From Chrysaora quinquecirrha (Eukaryota > Cnidaria > Scyphozoa > Semaeostomeae > Pelagiidae): DNA of 64,000 bases. The notes under the pieces were generated by a model. It was not told the DNA's origin, ran no database searches, and saw only the letters and a program-made list of their open reading frames with translations. This document shows, one piece after another, positions 45,930 through 55,460 of the stretch. Made by a program: the position numbers and the translations under genes. The stretch lies in NCBI GenBank assembly GCA_014526335.1, contig JACTAT010000037.1, forward strand, positions 2,251,777-2,315,776. Reading direction: 5' to 3'. Every line of letters starts with the position of its first letter. Position 1 is the stretch's first letter.

Positions 45930-48900
45930 TTAGATAAGGATACATAAGTGAGACTCAATCATCTTACACAACATATCTTTATTAGACCGAAATTTAAATT
46001 CTTTATTCAGGTGGATGGACTTATGTGAAAGTAAAATTCTTTGCCTGATCTCTGATTTAATCAAATTGATAACATTTAAACTATTAATTTTACGCTTTTC
46101 AAACTTTCTTTTACATCTAGCTGACCATAATACATATTTGATTAACTTAACAATATAATTACCTAACATGAGACTGTCACGACTTACAGGAGATGGAAAA
46201 ACATGGAGGAAGATAAATGCTTGAGAAAGAGCAAAATGTCCAAGAATAGATGAGATACGTTGGCTGAAATGGTTCCATAAAGTTGTAGCAATCCGGCATT
46301 CTAAGAAGACATGATCAAGAGTTTCTACTGAAGAGCAAAGATCGCACTTATCAGAGATATGAAGACCCCAGGTCTTTAAGTAGGATGATGTTTTAAGCAC
46401 CCTATGCAAAACTTTCCATGAAACATCACATTCTGCACCTGTGGAAAGACCACTTCGAGAAACTTGCCAAATAGATTTCCTGTGCAATTGGCCGTTACAA
46501 ATAACCTGCCAAGCTGTCTGTGCAGACGGTACTTCAGCAGAGCTTATTAGTGAATATATCTGCTTCACAGTAGCAGAAGGATCAGAAATTTCATTGAAAT
46601 GTCCAATCACATTAACAAAAGATAGTAACCGATCGTAATGTAAAGGTCTGTAAAGAGAATGCGGAAGCAAGTTAGAATTGAGAAATGCTGCTTTCAAACA
46701 ATATTTTGCAAGTGGCCGGCCGATGAAATAACGAGCAAAATAATCCCATTTAGTGGAGCAATCTGGATCCACAATATGTTTCAAAGCTTTCAATCTAAGA
46801 GTTTTAACTTTTTAGGAAATTTCTGTCATTCCAAGACCACCTTTATCAACTGGCTGGAATACTATTTTACGAGCAACAAGCTCATTTTTATTTCCCCAAA
46901 GAAAAGAAAAAACAGACTGATTTACGGTCTTTAGAACACTTTCAGGAATATCGAAAACCAAACCAAGAAACACTAGGCCAGAGAGGGCAACAGAGTTGAT
47001 AATCATAATTTTCCCTTTGAGAGATGGGGAACGATCAGACCAAGCAGAAAGTCGATCCGTAAGTTTTCTGAGACGTTTATCCAAGGACTTGATTATGGCA
47101 TTGTCAGAGCCAAAAGTTACTCCAAGAATCTCTAAAACATCATATGTCCAACAAAGTTCTCTAGCAATAGTAGGAATTTGTCTGCAAGGGCCAAACCAAC
47201 GTCCTTGAGATTTCCCAGGAGAAAAATTAATTCTAGATCCTGATCCAAGCTCGTATTTCTTGACTGTATCTAGAGCCTCTTCAACAGAGTATGGAGAGTC
47301 AAGAAAGAGTGTTGTGTCGTCTGAGTACTGAGATATCTTGAGTTGTTCTGTACTTCCAGGTATGTGCAAACCAGTAATATTATCATTTTTCCTAATAATA
47401 ATACCTAAACATTCTGCAGTGAGACAAAACAGTAATGGAGCAAGAGGGCAACCTTGACAAACCCCACGGGAAAGAGGTATTTTAGGAGAAAGATAACCAT
47501 TATTCATTGCTCTACAAAAAACATCAGTGTACAAAGTTGAGATAAAGTCCCGAAAAATTGGACCAAAATTCATACGGACTAGTACCTTAGACATGAAGTT
47601 CCAATTGACTCTATCAAAAGCTTTCTCTTGATCAATTTTGATCAATTCAAGGGGCAGCTTCTTTTGATCAATATATGCAAGGCTATCACGAACAAGTAAA
47701 AGATTGTCAAAGATAGACCTGTTGGGCACAGAACATGTTTGGTCAATATGAATAACATGATGCAATGCAGTTTTTAGACGACACGTAAGAGCTTTAGTGG
47801 CAATCTTGTAATCTACATTTAACAATGATATTGGACGCCAATTCTTTAGATCAAGTTTGTCACCTTTTTTGAAAATCAGAGACAGGATTGCCTGACGCAT
47901 GGAGTCTGAAAGGAGACCTTTGGATAAAGAAAAATTAAAAACGTCCACAAGATTGGCGGCAATCTCTTTCTAGCAAAAGGAATAAAATTCAGCCGGTAAA
48001 CCATCTGAACCTGGAGATTTACAAGGCTTCATAGCCTTTAAAGCATTTGTGCATTCCTCTATCTCGAGACTAGATTCAAGAGACTTGCGTGCAGAATCAG
48101 GAAGCTTGTTTGATATTGAATCAAGGAGGTCATCTTGATTAATAACATCAACAGGTTCAGATTGATAAAGCTTTGAATAAAAAGAGGATATCTCTGAAAA
48201 CGTTTCAGCACTGGATGATGCGATGGAGCCGTTTTCGCGTCTTAAATTTGCAATAACCATTTTGGCTTGACGATTGTTCTCAAGAGCATACAATTATCTA
48301 GAAGATTTCTCAAGTTGCGAATAATTGAACTCCTTTGTCCTGAGACGAGCACCAGAGATCCGAAAGAGGTCTAGCTCTTCCAGTCTCTTACGAGCATTGA
48401 TAACATCCTCAGAATGAGGGTCTGTTGCACACTGTATTAGAGTCTCAAGCTCTGCACGCTGGAGACGGCGATTTTTTGAAGCATGTTTCAAATAGGAAAC
48501 ACAAATATGCTTTATCTTCTTTTTCAGCATATCCCACCAGACGTTCAAATTATCAGAGAAATCAATCTTCCTGCTATGCCAAAACCTAAGGAAAGACCTT
48601 ACTTTTTCAATAAATAGTGGGTTCAGCAATAGCTCAGTATTAAATTTCCATGATCCAGGCCCCCTCTTTGGAGCAGACGCTGGATTAAAAAATAACAGGA
48701 CCATCATGATCAGAAAAACATTTGATCTCTGATGAAATGCAAGCATCAGCTATGTCTGCTAAGACATAAAATCTATCCAGCCTACACGATACATGTTGAT
48801 TAGTCCATGTAAAAGTCCGCCCAGAAGGATGCACTGACCTGTATATATCAGAGAGTATAAAAGTTTTGAGTACTGATTTCAAACTATGAATATCAAATAC

Positions 48901-49377
48901 TCCTTGTTGTTGAACACCACCAAATTTATCAAGTTAGTTATCTTCAATACAATTGAAGTCCCCTCCGAAAATAGTAGGCACGCCACCTTTTATAACAGCG
49001 GTTAATGAAGAAAAGAAATCTGATCATCCTGAAATATTATTTGAAGCGTAAATGTTAACCAGCTGTAGTTGAGAGCAATCAAGATCCAGAGTAACATTAA
49101 TCAACCAACCATTTATATCAGAAGAAAAAGATAAGACTTTGCCCGAAAAATTTGAGAAGAATGCCAACTCCACAACTGTGTGCAGAACCAAAAGAGAAGA
49201 AAGACTGGCCTTGCCAATGTTTAGAAAAAGCTAAATGATCAGATGGTGAAGAAATATGAGTTTCCTGCAAAAAATAATATGAAAACTCAACGATGCTAGC
49301 CAGAGTATTACATTCTGGCATTTAACCTGATTACAAATACCATTAACATTTAATGAAATCACTTTTAGGAGTGACAT
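45930..49377 (-). pseudogene. LINE-C ORF2: AP endonuclease, reverse transcriptase, CCHC; several frame breaks
   Basis: The ATG at 49377 opens with SLLKVISLNVNG, typical of the endonuclease N-terminus, but the frame is disturbed within the first 50 codons. Endonuclease pieces (FLQETHIS, LDRFYVLADIA, SDHDGPVIF), a linker and a largely continuous RT (47948-46812) follow. The RT carries WRPISLLNVDYK, IDQEKAFDRVNW, GVCQGCPLAPLL and the catalytic YSDDTT. The C-terminal frame 46793-45930 has a CDLC...H...C zinc motif (CDLCSSVETLDHVFLEC). Breaks lie near 48880, 48700, 48294, 47960 and 46800. Reverse transcription at the nicked U2 gene is the expected role of an intact copy. Confidence 0.8.
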
Positions 49378-49406
49378 GATGAATAATAAAAATGAAATCA
49401 TCATAC

Positions 49407-50567
49407 TTAAGTCTTTTGTTTATTCTTCCTTCGTCTTCTATTTGTGGACTTGACAGTATCATTGCTATCTTCAGGTGCACGTTTTGAGGCAGTAGACAAA
49501 CAGCTATCATCTGAATCATGGTCATCAGAGACATTCTGTTTCGTTGAAAGGCCAGGTTTCCGTGATGAACGAGGTACTGGGATGGGTAAGCCAGAAGCTC
49601 TGGGAAGCTTGTATGAAGGACCAGCAGGAGCAGGAACCTCACGTTCATCTATCTGGAGTTCTGGAGCAGAATCTGGGATATCAGAAATGGCCTGAGCTTC
49701 TGTGCTATCAGTGTTAGGAGCCGTTTGCGTCTCATCAGCGATTTCTTCATCACCATCTGATTGCCAAGAGTGATCAATCTCCCAGAAATCAACACAATTC
49801 TTCAAAGAATGGCCAGCTTGACGACATAAGCCACATAGTGGAGGCTCTGGACAGACACTCCTTGAATGGCCAGATTCTCCACAGTTGAAGCACTTATACT
49901 TCTGGCATCCAGCAGCTTCATGGCCAGGACCATCACATTTGCGACAAGTTCTTGGTTGGCCAGGGTAACGGAACATAACAGAATAATTTCCGTATTGAAT
50001 GAAGCTAGGAATATGTCTATTGAGCGCTATTCTGATAGTTAACAGGCCATTATATACATTAGTTCCTGGAATCATGTTTCTGCGGACATCCATAACTTTA
50101 CCATAAGGTGACAAACTATGCGAGAAGACATCAGTACTCATTTCAAATGGGGCATAACATACAGATACATATGTCACATTGAAATTTGGATCGCCGACAG
50201 TTACTTGAAAACCCTTAACAGTAATGGAACCAGCAGCATACAGCTTGTCTCGATCTCCAGGAGTATGAAAAGTCACAACATAATCTCGATTTTGATTTTG
50301 TTGTACACAAACAGGATTATATTTCAAGGCAATAAGTCGATCCGCAATGTCTTTATTTCCAATATTAACTTGTTTAGTTCTGAGAACAACAGTCGATGGA
50401 CGTCTTCCAAATTCATCTTGAAGAGAGCGTCGGTTTAGTTGATCTCTATTAAGAGAATTACCAACATCCATGTTATCTTCGCCAGGGTTTGTACCATCAG
50501 CAACTACATCACTCCAATTACGGGCAGAAGAATTCTGTGCAGTCGAATCTCTTGTGGGAAGAGCCAT
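49407..50567 (-). CDS. LINE-C ORF1, RNA-binding protein with three CCHC knuckles
   Basis: 386 codons, intact. The ATG at 50567 lies about 110 bp inside the element and 133 bp from the U2 5' end. The N-terminal third is polar, then comes an RRM-like region (VTFHTPGDRDK, then TVGDPNFNVTYVSV). Three consecutive CCHC knuckles (CRKCDGPGHEAAGC, CFNCGESGHSRSVC, CGLCRQAGHSLKNC) stand near residues 195-245. An acidic then basic serine-rich tail ends RRRRKNKQKT, a possible nuclear signal. This is the usual Tx1-clade ORF1 layout. The stop lies about 30 bp before the ORF2 start. Confidence 0.85.
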   Translation of the reverse strand: MALPTRDSTAQNSSARNWSDVVADGTNPGEDNMDVGNSLNRDQLNRRSLQDEFGRRPSTVVLRTKQVNIGNKDIADRLIALKYNPVCVQQNQNRDYVVTFHTPGDRDKLYAAGSITVKGFQVTVGDPNFNVTYVSVCYAPFEMSTDVFSHSLSPYGKVMDVRRNMIPGTNVYNGLLTIRIALNRHIPSFIQYGNYSVMFRYPGQPRTCRKCDGPGHEAAGCQKYKCFNCGESGHSRSVCPEPPLCGLCRQAGHSLKNCVDFWEIDHSWQSDGDEEIADETQTAPNTDSTEAQAISDIPDSAPELQIDEREVPAPAGPSYKLPRASGLPIPVPRSSRKPGLSTKQNVSDDHDSDDSCLSTASKRAPEDSNDTVKSTNRRRRKNKQKT

Positions 50568-50676
50568 AACTTGAACCTTGAAACGAAGCTAAAAAAGGTT
50601 TCTTGATCTGGTTGAAGATTCACTGAATCTCCAACAAATCTCGGCAAAATCCGGTAGAGCTTCGCCCTACGAATAC

Positions 50677-50699
50677 TAGCCAAAAGGTTGAGAAGCGAT
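50677..50699 (-). ncRNA. U2 snRNA gene, 5' fragment (nt 1-23)
   Basis: ATCGCTTCTCAACCTTTTGG followed by CTA, then LINE-C. It pairs with the 3' fragment at 45586-45737. Upstream sequence to about 50790 matches the region upstream of the intact U2 gene, including GTTGCAATCACA(T/C)GTGGGTG. Confidence 0.85.
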
Positions 50700-50844
50700 A
50701 ACGAACTAGTCTTCCCTTCAGGAGGCGTCTCCACACGGGTTGCAATCACATGTGGGTGCAGGACAGCGAAACAGAATTGCCAGTCGGTGTGCAATACCTG
50801 GCTGGCTACGTTGGTTGAAAAAAGGACTGGAATTGCAAAAAGTA

Positions 50845-50964
50845 AAGCCTACAACACCAGGTGTGCCCAGGCGGTCCCCCAGCCAGGTACTGACCTGGCC
50901 CGACCATGCTTGACTGTGGTGATCGGACGAGAACCGGTATATTCATGGTGGTATGGTCATAGGC
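50845..50964 (-). rRNA. 5S ribosomal RNA gene
   Basis: 120 bp starting GCCTATGACCATACCACC and ending CCTGGTGTTGTAGGCTT. It contains the box A and box C control regions (GTCAAGCATGGTCGGGCC; then GTACCTGGCTGGG...GACCGCCTGGG). It differs at several positions from the copy at 61566, including GTACCTGGCTGG against GTACCTGGATGG, so it may be a diverged copy. Confidence 0.9.
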
Positions 50965-50999
50965 GAAAGCTAAGGGGCCAAATGTGCATGACACTACAG

Positions 51000-51040
51000 G
51001 CTCCAGAAGTACACATGCACATGCACATGCACATGCACGT
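51000..51040. repeat. Short (ACATGC)n microsatellite
   Basis: Four to five ACATGC units in the spacer between the U1 and 5S genes. The equivalent spacer at 61740 has only a short GCACATGCACATG. Confidence 0.8.
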
Positions 51041-51404
51041 ATACCGTTTTATCGATGTGAAGTGGATGGGTGTAGATGTTGGTGATGGTGTGCAGTGGTG
51101 CCGAGGTTGTGTGGTGAGGAGAGGACTCTGTGCAGTTGGAGCAGCAGGCGTGGCATTCGTGGAAGCCCAGGTTGCCCTTTCATGGTGAGAGAAGTGATAG
51201 GCTTCCGGTTGCGGCTGTACGAGTGTGGGAAATGTTGGTGCATCTTCTGGAATCTGGAGCCGAGGATGTGGTAAACGAGAAAGCGTTCGTACCGTGCACA
51301 CTCTTTGTAGAGTAAGGGAATTGTTGTCTCGAGAGATGCCTGGTATCTGGCAAGTCGTGGTGGTGTGTTGACATGTATGCAGAATTTGACATTAGTACTA
51401 TTGG

Positions 51405-51569
51405 AAGGGGACTAGCACCAACGCAGGTCCCCACTACCCGAAATTGTCCGGTCGAGTTACCAACGTTTGCGGTAATCGCAGGGGTCTGCCAAACCGAACT
51501 GCAATGGAAAGGCCTCGCCCTGGAAGAATCTTCTTGTTGATCAAGATGTCTTCCCCGTAAGGTAAGTAT
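51405..51569 (-). ncRNA. U1 snRNA gene, intact
   Basis: 165 bp, the usual U1 length. It begins ATACTTACCTTACGGGG; nucleotides 1-10 match the 5'-splice-site recognition sequence. Stem-loop I carries the U1-70K loop (GATCAACAAG). CCAGGGCGAGG, CATTGCA and CCCCTGCGATTACC follow as in other animals. The Sm region is GGACAATTTCGGGTAG, so it reads AATTTCG rather than a longer U run. The final GC-rich stem-loop ends in TCCCCTT. Nucleotide 11 is T where the two other visible copies have G. It is the only uninterrupted U1 gene here. Confidence 0.93.
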
Positions 51570-51655
51570 GCAGATTTTTCTTGCAGAGGGAGCATCTTCC
51601 AGGAACTTCTCGTTTCCAATGTGGTACATTGGCAACAGACAACATGTGAAAGGGT
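51570..51655 (-). promoter_or_regulatory. Conserved U1 upstream region (copy 2)
   Basis: Same block as upstream of the other U1 copies, containing GAAACGAGAAGTTCCTGGAA and TACCACATTGG on the minus strand. It is a probable snRNA proximal element region, by position. Confidence 0.5.
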
Positions 51656-51921
51656 GGCACTTCCATTCTGTTGAGATTGGCAAAGGATGAGAACAGATTT
51701 GGTAAGACTTGTTGCAGTTGGAACTTTCAGCACTCATGCTATGCGGTGGTAAAAGATCGAAGAAATAATGTAGAACACATGCTGTTTCCTGTATAATATT
51801 TGTTGATGCAGTGCAATGTGAGAGATGGATGGCTAAGACATCCGCAAGACGATGACGACAGAAAGAGATGTGGCGATGAAGAAGGTTTTTCTGTGTGGCT
51901 TGTTTTACACTTCAAGATGAG

Positions 51922-52073
51922 GGGGTGGGCCATCCATGGCGACACTGCAATACCAGGACAACCCGTGTCCGGGGTGAAGCAAGCTTCAGACCCACGGACC
52001 AATTCCAAAAATCAGTTTAATATTTTAGCACCCTTTGGTGCATATCAGATATTAAGCTGATAAGAACAGATAC
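51922..52073 (-). ncRNA. U2 snRNA gene, 3' fragment (from nt 36) next to LINE-B
   Basis: Same start point as the fragment beside LINE-C (GTATCTGTTC directly after the LINE tail), running to the U2 3' end. The matching 5' part is not present; LINE-B is instead joined to U1 sequence at its other end. Confidence 0.9.
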
Positions 52074-54844
52074 TTTTTTTTCTTTTTATTTTTTATTCGA
52101 ATGGGAATGCCCCCAGTTAAGCTGCAGGTACACTCCCTTAATACAATGCAACCATTAATCAAGCAAGCATCTTACAGCAAGTGTAATACAATCAAATGTG
52201 CAAAACAATGTCATCATCTACTTTACTACAAAAGACATCAACAATTGTAAACAAGGACAGCTGTGGATTGTTGACTGAAAAATATACAAATATTCTTTCA
52301 ACAATGCTTTGGTTAACTATTCTTATGATATCATCTTTGCAATAATTTTTTGTCTCGTAAACTCTACAACAACGCTTTTTCCAAATAACAAAAAGAATTA
52401 GCTTAACCAGATAGTTACAAATAATTTTCCTTTTGTTGCAAATATTTTTAGGATAAATATGCAAAAATAAAAATTTCTCATTGATAACGCCGTTGCTTAA
52501 AGCCAACTTACTTATGAAAGGGAGGTAATACGTCCAAACGTCTACAGCTACGGGACATTGAAGAAAGATATGTTCAATTGTTTCAGGGACATTACTGCAC
52601 TTCCTACAATAAATATTAACATTAGGAATACCCCAAGAATTTAAATAAACTAAAGAGGGAATAACACGATGAACAATTTTCCAATTAACATCATTTTCAT
52701 GACCACTAGAAATACCTTTTGAACATGCTAACCATGCAGGCTTCCAAGAAAAATTACCTACATGAAACCATCCTCGTTGACAACGAGGGACTTCAAAATT
52801 TATTTCCAAAAGATGCTTGTAAAACATTCCCACAGTACGATCAACAGTTTTAATGTTCAAATAAATATCAGAGAACTTGTCAAATTTACCAATAAGCATA
52901 TCATAGACATGGGGACGAAATAAAGAATTAAGCCAAGAGTTAGATCTTAGAAATACCCATTGAACAGAGTATTTTGAAAGACTCCTTCCAACCCAGTACC
53001 GTGCTAAATATACCCAACTAAGAGAACAATTGCAATCAACTATGTACTTTATCATTCTAAATTGCAAAGAATCGACTTTCAATGTAATATCTATCAAGTC
53101 TAATCCACCTCTGGCGAAAGGCTGGTATATAAAGTTACGTTTCACTAATTCATTCTTTCCTGACCAAAGAAAATTGAAAATTGACTTCCTGATGCGATTA
53201 ACAAGGCTTTTTGGGATAGGAAAGACAGAACCAAGAAAAATTAGACCTGAAAGTGCAAGCGAAATAATGATGAGCACTTTTCCACGTAAAGAAAGACAGC
53301 GGTTTTTCCAACATTCCAATTTCTTTTCTAGGGAGTTAACACAAGAGTTCCAAGATTCAAGAACTGAACTTTCGCGACCAAATTCAATATCAAGAATCCT
53401 CAATGTTTTGAAGAAAATCAAATCCAAACAAGTTAGAAGGACCATTATAGTCACCTACCCACAATCCAGCAGACTTGCCAGGATTCAAGTTTAGCTTTGC
53501 TCCAGAGCCCAGCTCATAACTTCGAGTGATCCTTTTAATTTCATGTATAGACTGACAATCCATTGCCAAAACTGTTGTGTCATCCGCATATTGACAAACT
53601 TTGACAACAGATCCAGGAATTTGAAGCCCCTTTATACAAGAGTGTTTACGAAGAGAGTTACAAGACTCAGCTACAAGAACGAAAAGAAGGGGAGACAGTG
53701 GACAACCCTGTCTTACCCCTCTTGTTACAGAAAAAGATTTAGAAAAATATCCATTATTAAGAACTTTCGAAGACACATCATTATAAAGAGCCGCAACATA
53801 GCTAACGAATATTGGACCAAAGTTCATTTTCTGCATAACTTTGAATAAAATCTCATGATCCACTCGATCAAAAGCTTTCTCTTGGTCTAACTTTAAAACA
53901 GCACTGGAAAGATCTTTTTGTTTTATATACTCAAAAACATCACGTACAAGAAACAAAGAATCAAATATACTTCTTCCCGGAACACTACAAGTCTGATCTG
54001 ACGAGACAATAGAGGAAAGAAGATTCTTGAGACGATTTGTGATAGCTTTTGTCACAATCTTGTAGTTGACGTTGAGTAAAGAAATGGGACGCAAGTTTTT
54101 ACAAAGGAGTTTATCACCAGATTTAAAAATTAAACTTATTACGCATAGAAGCAGAAAACCTTTCTTCTTGAAGGAAAAAATTTATCAAATCTGTGAAATC
54201 ATCACCCAAAATTTTTCAAAATTGAAGATAAAACTCCATTGGCAGACCATCACAACCCGGAGATTTGAGACGCTTCATTGATGATAAAGCTTCAAAGAGC
54301 TCGTCTTTGGATAAAGGAGTTTCTAAAGAAAGCTGTTCACACTCAGAGAGTTGTTCATCAATAGAATCGAGCAATTTCTCCTGCTCTGACAGATCCAAAG
54401 GCTGTGAAGAAAAAAGATCACTGTAAAAAGAGGCTAAAACGTTCAGAATTCCAGTTGTATATTTAACAATTATATCATCTGAGGATTTCATTGCATTAAT
54501 AACCTTTCTCTCCTGTCTAGAAGTATCGAAAGTAAAGAAATAGTTACTTGGCTTCTCAAACTCGCTATAGAATCGATCCTTGCTACGGATTTGAGCACCC
54601 TTTAGATTTTCTTTGTCAATAGAGAGAAGTTGTTCACGTAATTCAGTTAGCTTATTTCCTGAATTATCACCATGTAAATTTTTTATTTCAGACTCTATTT
54701 TAGACCTCTGAGCACGTTTATCTCTTGCTAACCCTTTCGAGAACTTCATACAGATATGTTCGATCTTTTTTTATCCCACCATGCCTGAATATTTGAATAC
54801 TGGTGCTTTTTAATACACCAGAATTGTTCAAAATTACTCATCTT
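52074..54844 (-). mobile_element. LINE-B, 5'-truncated, 3' end in U2, 5' end joined to U1
   Basis: 2.8 kb containing only ORF2 from the endonuclease-RT linker onward. The 3' tail (A-rich) sits at U2 nt 36, exactly as in LINE-C. The 5' end abuts U1 sequence (GGGCGAG) that belongs to the gene containing LINE-A. Such a U1/U2 chimera needs a template jump or a deletion between neighbouring repeat units. Confidence 0.85.
52192..54749 (-). pseudogene. LINE-B ORF2 (reverse transcriptase and C-terminal zinc motif), 5'-truncated
   Basis: Three frames follow one another: 54749-54216 (linker), 54094-53390 (RT with RPISLLNVNYK, LDQEKAFDRVDHE, TRGVRQGCPLSPLL and catalytic YADDTT) and 53454-52192 (thumb and C-terminus with CRKCSNVPETIEHIFLQC). 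Breaks are near 54150-54210 and 53420. It is closer to LINE-C than to LINE-A in the RT and C-terminus, in line with the shared U2 target. The endonuclease is missing. Confidence 0.8.
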
Positions 54845-54874
54845 CTCGCCCTGGAAGAATCTCCTTGTTGATCA
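54845..54874 (-). ncRNA. U1 snRNA gene, internal fragment (from TGATCA) between LINE-A and LINE-B
   Basis: Reads TGATCAACAAGGAGATTCTT then CCAGGGCGAG, corresponding to U1 nt 27 onward. It begins at the LINE-A poly-A and ends where LINE-B starts. Confidence 0.85.
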
Positions 54875-55460
54875 TTTTTTTTGAGCCCGTTTAATTTTTC
54901 CAATTAACTCAACGTATATACAAGTTAAAATAATTTAAATTAAATTGACATTAAAATTCCTCTCTGAATGTTCACTCTGTATTAATAGTAATTAATTGTT
55001 CAATGTTCAATTGTTCATTTCTAATTTCAAAATTTAACTAAATTATTCTAACAACATTAAACTACAACTAATAACTATTCTAAGAAACTTAATACTACTA
55101 AAACAACAAAACTATAACTACAACTAATCTTAATAAATTACTTACTTAACTAATGATAAAACTACATTTAATGAAATTAATAAAATAATTAACAACAATT
55201 TAAATTACCTAATTAAACTAACCTAAGCAAACCCAACTACAAAATTCTAATGTTAAAACCAAATTAATAAACTACAACTAAATAAATACTTACTAAACTA
55301 CAATTGAAATTAACTTATTCTGAATAAACAAAATTAAAACGTTGAAACAAATTAATTAACAATTTAATAAACCCAATAATAATTCATAAAATTTACGGGA
55401 AATTAAATCAGAAAGAATGAAAAAAAGAAAGAATTATGGGGCATGTAAACGAGGCAAGTC

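Larger units (their letters stand above)
45738..50676 (-). mobile_element. LINE-C, near full-length Tx1-type LINE inserted in a U2 snRNA gene
   Basis: 4.9 kb, bounded by U2 sequence on both sides: nt 1-23 upstream and nt 36 onward downstream. It has a 5' leader of about 110 bp, ORF1 with three CCHC knuckles, and ORF2 with AP endonuclease, reverse transcriptase and a C-terminal CCHC. It ends in a short A-rich tail exactly at the U2 GUAGUA motif. U2 nt 24-35 are missing at the 5' junction, or GTAT is duplicated after that deletion. Protein and site match the U2-specific Keshi-type lineage of the Tx1 clade. Confidence 0.85.

Noticed and set aside
50688..51188. Plus-strand 166-codon frame over the 5S and U2 region
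   Set aside because: It crosses the U2 5' fragment and the 5S gene in antisense and has no protein features.
51546..51569. GGTAAGTATG after a short exon-like segment, read first as a spliced-leader RNA donor site
   Set aside because: On the minus strand it is the 5' end of U1 snRNA (ATACTTACC), and the rest of U1 follows at the right length.
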